A program made the translations under genes and the position numbers. A DNA stretch of 64,000 nucleotides, taken from assembly GCA_036937835.1 (NCBI GenBank), contig CM072864.1, positions 3,724,501 to 3,788,500 on the forward strand, written 5' to 3'. This DNA comes from Pampus argenteus (taxonomy: Eukaryota; Chordata; Actinopteri; Scombriformes; Stromateidae). The notes under the pieces were generated by a model. The model did not search any database. It was not told where the DNA came from and saw nothing but the letters and a program-made list of their open reading frames with translations. Shown here piece after piece: positions 17,904 to 30,239 of the stretch (position 1 is the first letter of the stretch; each line of letters starts with the position of its first letter).

Positions 17904-18876
17904 TTCAAAGTAATTCATTATCGGATATTTTAATGGGCAATAAATTACTAATTATCAGTCAATAAAATTTTAAAAAAGGGGTTTAAAAAAACAAAAATAA
18001 ATTATAGTCAACAAGTACATCATTCAAAAATACATTAATTAATAAACAACAGGATTTTAAAGTCAATTTGTAAATGCAGTTTAAAAAGATAAATAAATAA
18101 CTGAATTAATAATACAGCTTTTAATTTAACACAGTAACACAGCAGTTCATGAAATAGTCACAAAATGAAAGATCTTCCAACTGAAATAGTTTCTAAGTTG
18201 TGTTGAGTGTCATAAAAGAAAAAAAGATATTAGAAGATTATATATATATTCATGTCAATGTACACGGATGTATAGATGTATATGTCACAGACTGCTGTGA
18301 TACTGAGTTGTTTAATTGGACATTTAAAGGGGCTTAAAAGCTTCGTTCCATCATCGGCGCTGGTGTTGGTATCAAAGCCTCTATTAGTGAAAAAAGCCCT
18401 GCCTAACCAGGCTGCACAAGATAAATGATAGGGATGGAGTGAAAGAGGTGTTGACGTAAGGAAACTGCACCAATGTCGTGAGATGACAAGAGCTGGATAA
18501 AGATGAGAGGGTGTCAGATGGAGCAGTGATACGAGACAGACGCAGATATAACGGAAATATTAATAAGCAGAGAGAAAAAAGACGGGAGGGGTCGGAAAAC
18601 AGCAGCAGACAACAGTAGGAAGCAATGTTTGCTGCATTCAAGACACTCGTAAACTGGGACGTTTCCAAGTCTGAAGTAAAGTAAAAGTAAAAGATGTTCT
18701 GTCTCAAATATAGATCAGTACAGATTATAAACTACAGAAACTACACTGACTGACAGGTGACCGAAATGCAGCAAATGACAAGAATGAAAACAGGAGAGGA
18801 AGGAGGAAACGTCAGAGAGTGAACATGATCCAGCAACACACGCAGGCTCACCAGTGACATTGAGTCACCTCTATAT

Positions 18877-18923
18877 ATGTGTGTGTGTGTGTGTGTCTGT
18901 CGTATTTGCGGGCAGATAGGAAT

Positions 18924-18972
<49 letters not shown>

Positions 18973-19444
18973 AACACTGCCTGTGCTTGGATTGACTTCA
19001 GCTGCTGTGTGTTACATAATGTTGCAGACAGAGGGACAAATCCCACCGTAGATAGACGATGGTGGGATTTGTGGCTGAGCTGGAAGGTCATCTCACAGTA
19101 GACGGACAGATTTTTATGCAAATGTAGTTTACAGGCGTTCATGAATAACAAGTCACTGGAAGGTCCTGAACTCCTCCAGAAAAACATATCTTTGAAACAT
19201 TTATACATACATATATATATATTATTTAAAGTAGCATTAAAAGCTGTAAACTGTGTTACATAATGTGATCTGACTATTGTTTTATCTGCATGTTGAGAAA
19301 CTTCTCAGGTCGTCGGCACACAACAGTTATTGTTAATGAGACTGAAGTAAAAAGTAACTTCCTGTCTGGTTTTTCACCTTGTTGTTCGGTTCCCATGGAA
19401 ACAAGTTTTTTATAGTGGAAAAAGCCGCCTGTATGTGTGTACAT

Positions 19445-19480
<36 letters not shown>

Positions 19481-19617
19481 CGTGTGTGTGTGTGTGTGTG
19501 TGTTTGACACTCACAGCATGCAGATTTCATATCTCTAAAATAACACAAGTGCTAATTGAAAGCCTAAAGGGGATGTTGAACTGAGGAAAACAAACATTAT
19601 CCAAGGGCTCTTTTAAT

Positions 19618-19650
<33 letters not shown>

Positions 19651-19813
19651 TTTATGGACCAGACATTGCTCATGTTGTAGGGATGTAAAGTCTCCTCAAC
19701 GCAAATCAATAATTTTAGGGTGAATGGTGGAATTTTAGGGAGTTATGATAAGCGTCCAGGAAATGAATGTAAGTCAATGTAATGTCCTCTGAAGTGATGG
19801 AAACACAGCTGCG

Positions 19814-19857
<44 letters not shown>
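18877..19857 (+). repeat. Cluster of (CA/GT)n microsatellites
   Basis: GT tract 18877-18896, CA tract 18925-18965, GT tract 19447-19503, GT tract 19617-19641 and GT tract 19817-19857, all within 1 kb. Confidence 0.95.
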
Positions 19858-19859
<2 letters not shown>

Positions 19860-20670
19860 AGTGTCTGAACAATGATTACCTTGACCTTGAGCAGGCTGAT
19901 TGAATTAAGAAACTTAGTCTTGATTTCTTAACAAGTGCTGAACATTTAGAGGATTCATGAGTATCGTGTCATGTTTTATGTGGTTTTTTTTGCTTCTCTG
20001 GAGCAGATATCAAATGAATGAATGTCTTTGAAGGCATCACGAGGAAGGTCATAGCAATGACATCTGTAATTTTAGAGTCTTGACCATCCAAGAAGTTGAC
20101 GTTTAAAAATGTCAATTTGCCATTTTATAAGAAGATGCTTGGAGCAGTAACTTCCTGGTGTCTTTGCTGATTACTTTGGAGACAATAAATAGTAACACGT
20201 ATATTATATTATAAAGCATGTAGGTTCATTCTTTATTAGAAGTAGATAAAATAATCTCTGCTCGAGGTCCAATTAGTATCTTCACCAGAGTTCAGACTGA
20301 GCAAACTCCCTCTGCTGATATAAAATTGTTGAAAGCTCTAAAATCGTATGCGGATAACATCACCAGTAGCTCCAGTTATTTATGGTACATTTATGGGATT
20401 ATACTAGACTGGAACAATTATGAGATTATGAGATTGATTCTTTTTCTGTTGCACAATTGACAATATCACCAAAAAACCTAATAAAAAGCTGAAAAGCATG
20501 AAAATGTCTCTTTGCATATCTGCGATAAAGACTGATTACAAATGCTCCAAAGGGTTAAAATTAGCCGCTCATCCAGCCATGACTGCCCCATCATCTCTAT
20601 GCTAATATAGAGGTCAGCTGTGCTACGAGCGCACCTTCACTACAAACACACACATACACACACGGAGGCA

Positions 20671-20676
20671 GGTAAG
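20671..20676 (+). other. Possible splice donor of a 5' noncoding clcnk exon
   Basis: GAGGCAG followed by GTAAGTC is a strong donor context, 125 bp upstream of the first clcnk coding ATG. It could end a short noncoding first exon. No transcript evidence is available. Confidence 0.3.
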
Positions 20677-20795
20677 TCAATCAGTCTTTCATTTTTATAT
20701 TGTTCAATAACAGCTTTTATTGGTGCATTATGATTGTTTTCTGAGGCAGCGTTTGTTGGATCGAGTATTAATCACACCAATGATTTCAAGACAAA

Positions 20796-23700
20796 ATGAA
20801 GAGTCTGGATGAAGACTGGGAGCAAGAAAATCGATCGGCCACATCCCATAATAAGAGTCCACTCCTCGCTGATCCATGGAAACCATGTAGACGGTCCCGA
20901 GTATTTGTCAAAGGTCAGACTCAAGTAGAAAATCATTAGAATCTGATCAATACTGACCCAATCAATGCAGCACAGAGTAGCTATTTCAAGGCCGATCTTC
21001 ATCATGCATGTGATATTATACAATAACTGAATAATATTTTGTCTGAGACATAAATTAAAGTCACATTTCTGTGTCACAGAGTGTCTGTTGAAGCTGACGA
21101 GTTACTCAGGAGCCGTCTGTGGGATAGAGTGGTACGGATATGCTGCTCTTGGCGTTTTCACTGCCATCCTCAGCTTTCTCATGGACCTCAGTGTAACAAA
21201 GCTGCTGAGAGGTACACACACACACACACACACACACTCACACACACAAGAGGACGCTCACAAGTCAGGTCAAGTCTCAAATCTCTTGTGTCTGTAGTGA
21301 TCGTTTTATCATCTGCTGCATGTCTGCATAGCATATACTGTATTATATTATATTATATTATATTATATTATATTATATTATATTATATTATATTATATTA
21401 TATTATATTATATTATATTATATTATATTATATTATATTATATTATATTATATTATATTCATTTATCTATCAGCATATAGTATCAGTATTGATCAGTTGT
21501 TTGGTATATAATAACTTTAAAGGTTCAATATATGATATATTCAGCCCCACTAAATGTCACACAAGAGCACCAGCATCTCAAAACATATGCACAGGGAGGG
21601 ACTCACATGCACTAACATACACGCTCACATGCACTAACATACACGCTCACGTGCACTAACATGCTCGTGCATCCACAGAGAACAGAGAGGCTTGGATTAC
21701 AGAGGGAGTGTGACTTCAATCTCTGCTCAGGAAGCCGTTAATCTACTACTATATCTTTACAGGGCTAAAAGTCATATATTGCACCTTTAAACAGTACACA
21801 CACATAAGCAAATAATGTTTTCTCTCATTTCACTTGTAGCCCATCAGTGGCTTTATACGAAGCTGGAGGGCAACAGTTTGCTGCAGTTCTTCTGCTGGAC
21901 TCTTTACCCAGCATGCCTCTGTGCTGTCGCATCATCGTTCTCCCACAACATCTGTCCTTTCTCCACAGGTCAGGATTTATATGTAATAGAATAATACCGA
22001 AAGAAACACTGAAATAGTTAAAAGAAGCACTGTTTAATTTCTGTAGCGTTATCGATAAAGTTAGCGACACATTTTCCTTTATGAGGACAAAACAGAGCTA
22101 AAAGGAGCTTGAATATCGGACTTATATTTGTCAGGTGCAAACAAACATGACTATAATATATAATGACTGTATAAATAGGCAACTGTCACTGTTGTTTTTA
22201 CAGCCACTGCCCCCAAGTGGCTACACAACGAGTTATTGAAGGTGTAACATTTCTCATTCATTACTTTTAATTGATGATTGATGATGATTATGGAAGGTGT
22301 ATAGCTACTATAAAGGCCAGAACATGAACATCAGATCAGAGCCGGTAACATGACTTCATCGAATGGGTCTTTTCTCCAAGTATTCTTGAAAAAGATGGGA
22401 TGAAGTATTGAGAAGGATTTTTATTTTATTTATTTTTATTTTTCTTTAAGAGCCGTTTTCTTTCCTGTCTGAAGTAAATGGCATCAAGTCCGATGCTATC
22501 TTTGAAAGCCAGTGAGGGAGATGTACGGCGTGGAAAAAGTCAACCATGATTTTATCTGTCACACAGGAAAAAGCTTTAATGTTGTTCCAGGAAACTGATC
22601 TCTACGCTTGGTGACTGTTAATGTAGCTTGATGTGATATGATATGAATGAAATAAGCATAGATGCACTTCATAGATCCAAAACGTTCCTCGTCTGTCTCG
22701 GTCAGCTTTCTGTTCCTGTTAACGGTTTGAACAGTCAGTTACAGCCTATCGATGGCACACAGAGAAAAGCTTTTAAAACCAGGTAAAACAGGTAAAACAG
22801 GTATAACGGAACAATTTCACCAATCAGACCCTGAATAAAGCTTTTTTTACATCCAGTCTGTTTGATGCTGATTGTCCTTTGAGTCATATACAAGTCTTTT
22901 TTTTAATAGATAAGCTTTTCAGGTTGAATAGCTTTTGTTAAAGTTGATTGCTTTAATGCTTCGGGGCCTTTCATAACTCTTGCTTCATTTTTTTCCCTCA
23001 GGTTCAGGGATACCAGAGGTGAGAACCATGGTGGCCGGTATTCAAATGCCTCATTATTTGTCTCTCACTAATATGTTTACCAAATTCCTGGGCCTTATCT
23101 GCACACTGGCAGCCGGTAGCACTCTATTCCTGGGCAAAGTGGTGAGAGACGTCTTAGTCTGACTGCTTTTACACACAAAATACAAAGTTTTCATGTATGA
23201 ACAGTTTTCTATATTTGTCTCTTAACATCAGGGTCCATTTGTGCATCTTTCCACCATGGTGGGAAGCTACCTGAGCAACCTCTGCACGTTAATACAAGCC
23301 AATAAGAAGGTAAATGCAAAGTAGTCGAAGTAATTCAAAAAGTAGTGAATATATATTAGCTTTTAGCAGCTAATAATACAGATATTGGACTCCCATTAGA
23401 CAGCTGACACATCCCCATTGAATGTTGTTCCAGGAGGAGGAGGCAGCAGGGGAGATGCTGGTTGTAGCTGCAGCCGTCGGGGTTGCCAGTTGCTTCGGAG
23501 CTCCTATCAGCGGTGAGAGAGCTGGTGAAGGTTCAGGATTAGGAATCAATGATTTTAATTAAGTTAAGGTGCAATCACAATTTTGTGCATTAAAATAGTT
23601 CAAATAGACACATATATATATATGTGTGTGTACGATTGGAGGGAAAACAACAAAAAAACTCACATTCTTCAATACATATGAAGTTATATTATGTTTCATC

Positions 23701-26700
23701 CTCGTCTGTCACCTCTTCCTCTTTTGTCCTCACTCATCTCCATCTATGTCTGTCATTCCTCTCTGTCTCTGTAAGGCGTGTTGTTCAGCGTGGAAGTGAC
23801 GTCCTTTCACTTCGCCGTGAAGAATTACTACCCGTGTTTCTTCTCAGTCGCCTGTGGCGCCGTGACCTTCCGCCTGTTTTCAGTGTGGAGTGGAGACGTA
23901 GGTAAAGTAGACCTGAACAGCTCTCGTCCCCTCGTGGTCAACAAGGAGAAGGTTACAAACCCTAAAGGCCTAAAAATGATTCCTATATAAATAACATGCT
24001 TTAAGATTTAAATGATAGAGGAAGTCTTAAAAACAATCATAAGTTTAAATATGTCCACTCATGTTGAAATGAACAGACAAAGATTGTTGTTATGAGACTG
24101 AGTGGGAACATCATCTTTGGCTCAATAAAAACATACGTTTAAGTAAAATCTCAGTGAGATAAAGTGAGAGACTATTAGCCGATCAGTGAGGGTATGTTAT
24201 GTATATGTTTCACATCCACAGAGACGTTTCAGGCGTTGTTCCCAACAGATTTTCCCAAAGCTTTACCGTTCTTCCCGCTGGAGATTCTTCTGTTTGCTTT
24301 CCTGGGGTAAGTTCATTCTTGACATTTGCTACTCAGATTCAAAATGCATGATGGATAAATACATCATTTAAGTTAATAAGTTAGTTATGAATTCATGAGG
24401 AATTGTGATTTTTTGGCTTAATGTTTGTTGGAAGGATGATAATTATGTTTCTCTTCTGTATTTACTCGACTGTTAACTCAATGAGGTGTTTTTGTTGTGT
24501 TTATGTGGCTGTAGTGTGCATAGTCGGACCTCTAGTAGAGTCGATGCTGATGCTGGCGCTAATGAGGATCCTAATAAAGAAAGAAAGAAACATCATATCA
24601 GTCGAAGCCATTTTTGCTGCTGTGTCTTGTTTCTGTGCTTCTGCTCTAATTAGCATTTAGACGTTTTTTTTTTTTTCTTCATACAACTAATTTCCTGGCC
24701 TCCTCCTCCTCCTCCTCCTCCTTCTCATCCTGATTTCTCCAACTCTAATGACTTCCGTCTATTGCCGCCTGGGTAAAAATAAAGCCTCTCGCCTCTGACT
24801 GACGCAGGCTACTGTGTGGAGCCGTGAGCCGCTGCTACCTCTTCTGCCATCGGTGGATCCTGCAATTCACCAAAACAAACCCGGTCCTCGTCAAGATGCT
24901 GACGACAGAGTGAGAGCGAAGTCTTTTCAGTTAGAAAAAGCCACATTGTGATGCAGAGATAAGCCACCCAAAGACTCTTTGACATGTGCACAATCTGCCC
25001 TGCTACCCACCACCCACAGCTTATTTCAATTTCTATTTCAATGACCTAAAAATAAAAAAATATGACATTACCTGTGAACGTCTCTCTGCAGGAAGGGTGT
25101 GTATTCAGGAGTGGTGGCCTTCCTTCTGGCATCTCTGACGTTTCCTCACTCTGCTGGTCAATATATGGCCTCTAAGGTGGGAATGAGCAGAATTTAAAGG
25201 TCGTACATATATAACCGATGAGTTGGAGCTGTACCGTTGTATATCTCAGCTGATCATTGTTAGAAATACCTATGTTTATGTTTAACTTTCTATATCTATA
25301 TGTTCTTGCATTCAGACACTCATTTCTTTCACAGTCCACCATGAAGCAGCTCCTCACCTCCTTACTGGACAGCACACAGTGGTTTTCTCAATCCCACAAT
25401 GCCTCTTTTGGACCGGAGCCTGAGCGTCTGCTGGAGTGGAGCTCATCAGGGACTCCTATCCAGCTCCCTTTGTTTGTCTTTCTGTTTATGAAGGTACAAG
25501 CAATGAAAAGGACAATTAAGGAGTCTCTTATCACTGTCCACCTGCACTGATAACCAACAGGGATTGTAACAAAGCCACGAGGTTCGGCCACCCACTCCCG
25601 CTGTTCTCCTGGGTCACTGCGATCCATAATTAACATTACAGTAATTGACAGTTTCACAATAGAGTAAGCGAGCTATGGACTCTTTAACCTTTGAGGCTGA
25701 GATGTTTTCTAAAGCCTGATGCTGACTCATAGCAACACAGCTAATAAAAAAGGATGTAGTTTGTGATTTACCAGCTGGCTGAGTGATGGCTGAGTCACTG
25801 GTATCGATCAACCCGCCCACATATCTATTATTTCCAATTTGTCCTCAGAGGTAAGGAAAAACCTCTCTCACTATTACACGAGCAGACAGGAACAAAACAA
25901 CACTCGTCTAAGTACATATGTGGACATTTCTGCATTGACACCTGTTCAAATAAACCATCCCAAACACATTAAGCCGTGTGGGAAATTCATTCCCCACTCA
26001 GCCTTCGCTTTCCTTCAAAATGGGCACGATTTCAATATTTATTTGTGTGAAATTGATTTTTAAGCACTGAAAACATTTGATCTGCATACAGATTGATAGT
26101 GACTCATCTGCAACATGTGCAAGTAGAGCCGTTCAGATGCCAAGGAGAGACTTGACAGTCTGTGTCCCTGTTGTTGGTTCTCAGCTGTGGATGTTGGTCC
26201 TCGCCTGCACGCTGCCCCTGCCAGCTGGATACTTCATGCCAGTCTTTATCTACGGTAAGTGAAAAGGGAAAAGGTCATTTGCAGAATACCTGAATAGAAC
26301 AAGTACAAATTTAACCGGTGATTCGCTGTGAATGTGAAAACTGTGGGAGGTTTTTCTCAGCAGGAGGGGACATTTTAATCAACGTTTAGTCTTTGATTTC
26401 TGTTTTTTTTTTCAGGGGCAGCTCTTGGCCGTTTGCTGGGAGAAGGAGCGGCTTACCTGTCTTCTACTGGAGCGACGTCAGACCGGCAGTGGACGTCTAT
26501 AAATCCTGGTGGCTACGCACTAGCTGGTAGAAAAACCTGATTAATAGCTGTTTAATAATGATATATTGCCTCAGCTGTATATCATGTATGTGTCCCCCAG
26601 ATTTCATGATGTTGTACAGACATACAGGATAAATCCACCGTTTAATGACAGCATATTAGATGTAGTAAAACTCTGATACATCATCTGCACGTTATTTTCT

Positions 26701-29700
26701 GCCCAGGTGCTGCAGCACTTTCCGGGGCTGTGACTCACACCTTGTCCCCAGCTCTCCTGGCTTTAGAGTTAACTGGCCAGTTCAGCCACGCTGTTCCCGT
26801 CCTCCTCGCCACCCTGCTGGCCAATGCCGTGGCTCGATCCGGGAACCGCCCATCTTTCTATGATGCCCTTTCTATCAGCAAGAGGCTCCCACACCTGCCT
26901 TCTCTGATAAAGGCCTGCCCCCGGTGAGTAATTAAAAGAAGAAAGAAGAGAGTATAGCTTTTATGTGTAAGTAAGAACCACCAAGTCTAAAACTAAATAA
27001 TCCTAAATAATGTGAATCCACATCTGGCAGCTTTTTATCATTTCCAAATGATTTAAACACAGCAGGGGAAAAATATTGGAAATATTCAATGATTAAAGCT
27101 GGTTCATGTGGCCAGACCCCTGTAGTTCATGAAATTAGCTTTTCAGCCAGCGTCGGTCTGTTGGTTCAACACAAAGTTGGATGGATGCAGTCACATCTGT
27201 CAGCGGTCGAGAGGATAAATCATGACTCAGATTACTGTTTTACCAGCTACCACATGCAGATATCAAATTTAAATGATAAAGTAAGAATACTTTACACTTG
27301 ATCTTTTTACAGTAAAATATAGGAATCTATAGGTGAGTTATAATTTAAAAACTAATCCCTCACAATTTCTAATTAGATCTACTGGGAGACAAGAAATGAA
27401 ATAACAAAGAAAGACTTTAACATTTTCAATTCTGATCAGTTATTTTCTCCTCACCAGGCATCCATGAAGAAAATCCTTTCAAAGTGCTGATTAACTGCAT
27501 AAATAACGAGAAACACTGAGTCCAGACTCATATAATATTTATGATGAAGACTTTGAAGGAATTTAATGAAATGTATTAAGTGTGTTTTTTGGATGTTATC
27601 ACTATATTGACATTTAGGAGATTTACAGATGACTTATCCTATTAGACATTTGTGTAAAACTTTGTCATAATCAGTGTGTGATGTTCTTATGTATGGCCTA
27701 AGTGACAGTGACCTTTGACCTTTGACCTTTGACCACCGAACTCATAATCAGTTCATCAGACATTTGTGCCACAAGCAATGAAACTTCCCTCCAGGCGTTC
27801 CTGAGATATATATATCGCGTTCACGAGAATGGGAAGTGAGGTCACAGTGACCTTTGACCTTTGACCTTTGACCATCAAAATATAACAGGTTCATCTTTGA
27901 GTCCGAGTGGATATTTGTGCCAAATTTAAAGAAATTCCCTGAGATATCGCGTTCCCAAGAAAAGGACAAGACCCCCCTTTTAGCCTCCGACCACAAGAGG
28001 GCACCGGCGTAACATTTAACAGCCTTTCCAACAGCATGTGAGGTTAAATGTTATTGTCTTACAAACAGTGACAAGAAACTTTGTTTTGACCTGAAGGCTG
28101 ACACAGGAGTGTGTTTCAACTCCCATCCTGCAGGATTCCCACAGGAATCTCGTGACCAACAAGATTCCTGAAATTATGTCAGCCTCTATTTTAAACAGAT
28201 ATGTTTCTCTACGGGTGATCGCAGGCACATTGAAGTTGTTTTTCTTTCTAATCTGTTCATCATCCAGACTGAATTTCAATAGAAAAAATAAATAAATCAA
28301 GTTGCCATCACCGACAGCTCCTTGTTGACGGCTTCAAGTATACCTAAGATTGACTTCTCATTTATCATTTTATTATCTGATAGACACTTTAATATACTTG
28401 AAATGTTTTTGGTGGAGTTTGTTAGGAAAAAAAACAACTAAATGGTCTTGTTTTGAAAATGCATTAACCTCGGTTATTTTCCATCTTCTGGCCCCCCACA
28501 GATAAATAAATGATTGTATTATTTAGCTATAAATAGGCTGATATTTCTAATTTCATTCAACCACAGCTGCTCGTGTTCCAGCTGTAACATGATTCATCTC
28601 TTGCAGGCTTCACTCTACACCAGTCGGACAGGTTTTGGGAGCTAAATCGTTGCAGCTTCAGAAAGCAGCTGGGCCAGTCGAGGTTCAGCAGGTTGTCAAC
28701 AGCAGCACTGAAATACAAATCCCTGTGGTGGAGTCACATGGTGCGCAGACAAAGATTTTACTCTAATACTGCTGCCTAAGGAGTCCTATTCTGTCTATAT
28801 CTGCACATAAAATGAAATGCATGTGTGAGTATATAATATTGGTGTGAAGTATTTGGCTGTCAGTACTTACTACGACACCAAACAGAAGGAAAAGAGGAAA
28901 ATAATGAGAGAAATGATGAAAAATTGTGACCGTTTTAAAAGCCAATATGAAAGTGCCTCAATGAGGAGCAGACAAGTGTGAGAAAATAGTCGGTCGGCCA
29001 GCTGAGCCTTTCAGCAGCAATCACATGGATGGATTTTTGTGTTTGCAACAGACAGAAAATGATTTCCTCTTTTCTTTTGAAGAGTCGCAGATTTTACTGG
29101 GGTTTGTCCTCCGATCAGAGCTGCTGATGTTCCTGCGTCACTGTAAGACTGAGGTAAAAAAAATTAAAAAGGCTGGATGGAGTCAGACTAGTTAGGAGGA
29201 GTGAACTGTGTAATTCTGTTTGATAGGTCACGCCTTTAAAATCCATTTGACTGAATGCAAAAAAAAAATAAACGAGTACAAGAGCAAGATGTGCATCCAG
29301 GATGAGCTGTCTGGTGCAAAATCTAATTTTATGACAGCTGACATCCATTTCAAAGCATAATCCAGTGATAGAAAAAGACGCGATGAGCTGCTTATCAAAA
29401 CGGATTTTAAATAATAGGATTTATGGATCGATGGCTTGTCCTTTTTATACACTAGAGAATCAGTTAAATCAGGGAATAGAAACTGTGAATCGTCATTTCT
29501 CACTAAATACTGGGTGCATCTGCATGACAACGATGCATCTAATGGAAAAATGCATGCAAATATAAAATGTGTTTGTCCCCCTTTTTTTTCAGACTATGGA
29601 GAAATATTTGGATGAGGTCTGCTGCATCCACCCGACTTCTGTCCTGTTATCTCCTCACAGCAGTGTTCAGGAGGTAAAGAGACATATTAAAAACAAGAAA

Positions 29701-30213
29701 GATGCAACCTAATTACTTAATTAACTAAGGCCTTGTATTTAGCCTTTTTGTGGCTTTAGAAGTGGCTGCGTGAAGGACTACAAGAGAAAGAAGTGAGGGT
29801 ACCAGATCTCTGAATCTGTGACCAAAGACCCAAAAAAAAAAAAACCGGTGAACTGTTCCTTTAAAGTCAGTTCCTTTAAATCATGTTTCCTCAGGCTCAC
29901 ACTATCCTGAGTCTGGTTGGAGCTCAGACCTTGTTTGTCACCGACAGAGGACGGCTGGTCGGGCTCATCACATGGCCGGAGGTAACGAGACACTCACAAA
30001 TATAATCCTCAGTATTTTCTTAATAACACACGCCGCCTCTGTTATATTCCTCTGTGAGTACCGAGTGTGCCTCATCCTTAGGTAGCACCAAGGAGTCATA
30101 ATGGATACTTATGGATTCAAAGCAGTTTCTTTCCCTCCCTCCAATCCTTCCCTTTCTCTTATTTTCTCCTCCAGATGAAGAGAATATTAGAAGACTTGGC
30201 CAAAGACATCTAA
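20796..30213 (+). CDS. clcnk: CLC-K type chloride channel (19 coding exons, 680 aa)
   Basis: Plasma-membrane chloride channel of renal tubule and ionocyte cells, partner of barttin in vertebrates. Exons: 20796-20913, 21080-21211, 21840-21968, 23002-23141, 23232-23309, 23434-23512, 23776-23901, 24222-24306, 24808-24909, 25092-25176, 25335-25493, 26185-26254, 26416-26526, 26707-26923, 28607-28740, 29083-29153, 29593-29673, 29895-29981, 30175-30213; 2043 nt in phase. The CLC filter motif GSGIPE is at about 127-132. GKVGP (171-175) has valine where most CLC proteins have the gating glutamate; this marks the CLC-K subfamily. GYFMP is at about 426-430. The block NPGGYALAGAAALSGAVTHT follows. Two C-terminal CBS domains (about 545-612 and 618-678) complete the protein. 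Human ClC-K proteins are 687 aa. The residue corresponding to human D278 of the Ca2+ site is Phe285. Orthology to CLCNKA/CLCNKB is as a family; teleosts have one such gene. Confidence 0.95.
21213..21249 (+). repeat. (CA)n microsatellite in clcnk intron
   Basis: CA repeat starting right after the donor of the second coding exon. Confidence 0.9.
21340..21459 (+). repeat. (TATTA)n pentanucleotide array, about 24 units
   Basis: About 120 bp of near-perfect TATTA units in the clcnk intron between the second and third coding exons. Confidence 0.98.
21600..21668 (+). repeat. Short minisatellite, about three 22-bp units
   Basis: Three successive copies of a unit around CATGCACTAACATACACGCT in the same clcnk intron; the last copy has diverged. 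Confidence 0.7.
24447..24592 (+). repeat. Dispersed repeat copy B (clcnk intron)
   Basis: Counterpart of 4345-4500: same order of TCAATGAG, TGTGTTTATGTGGCT, tandem ATGCT-like units, GGATC and AAGAAAGAAAGAA. A poly-T tract and a TCC repeat follow at 24666-24722. Confidence 0.5.
27697..27995 (+). mobile_element. Dimeric interspersed repeat with TGACCTT heptad arrays (non-autonomous transposon-like)
   Basis: Two similar units (about 27700-27835 and 27838-27965). Each begins with tandem TGACCTT heptads (27709-27734 and 27848-27873), has a middle block around TTTGTGCCA and TTCCCT, and ends at GAGATAT...CGCGTTC followed by an A/G-rich segment. The pattern resembles a repeat I know as common in teleost genomes. 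No transposase is present; the class is not certain. It lies in the large clcnk intron between exons 26707-26923 and 28607-28740. Confidence 0.65.
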
Positions 30214-30231
30214 GCAGTGACACACAGTGGA

Positions 30232-30237
30232 AATAAA
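30232..30237 (+). terminator. clcnk: clcnk polyadenylation signal
   Basis: A canonical AATAAA lies 19 bp after the clcnk stop codon, giving a very short 3' UTR if it is used. Confidence 0.6.
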
Positions 30238-30239
30238 CT

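Noticed and set aside
18741..19208. 155-codon minus-strand ORF
   Set aside because: Much of it is translation of a (CA)n tract (alternating Cys-Val); no family resemblance.
21081..21659. 192-codon plus-strand ORF
   Set aside because: Runs through (CA)n and (TATTA)n arrays in a frame different from the clcnk exon at 21080-21211.
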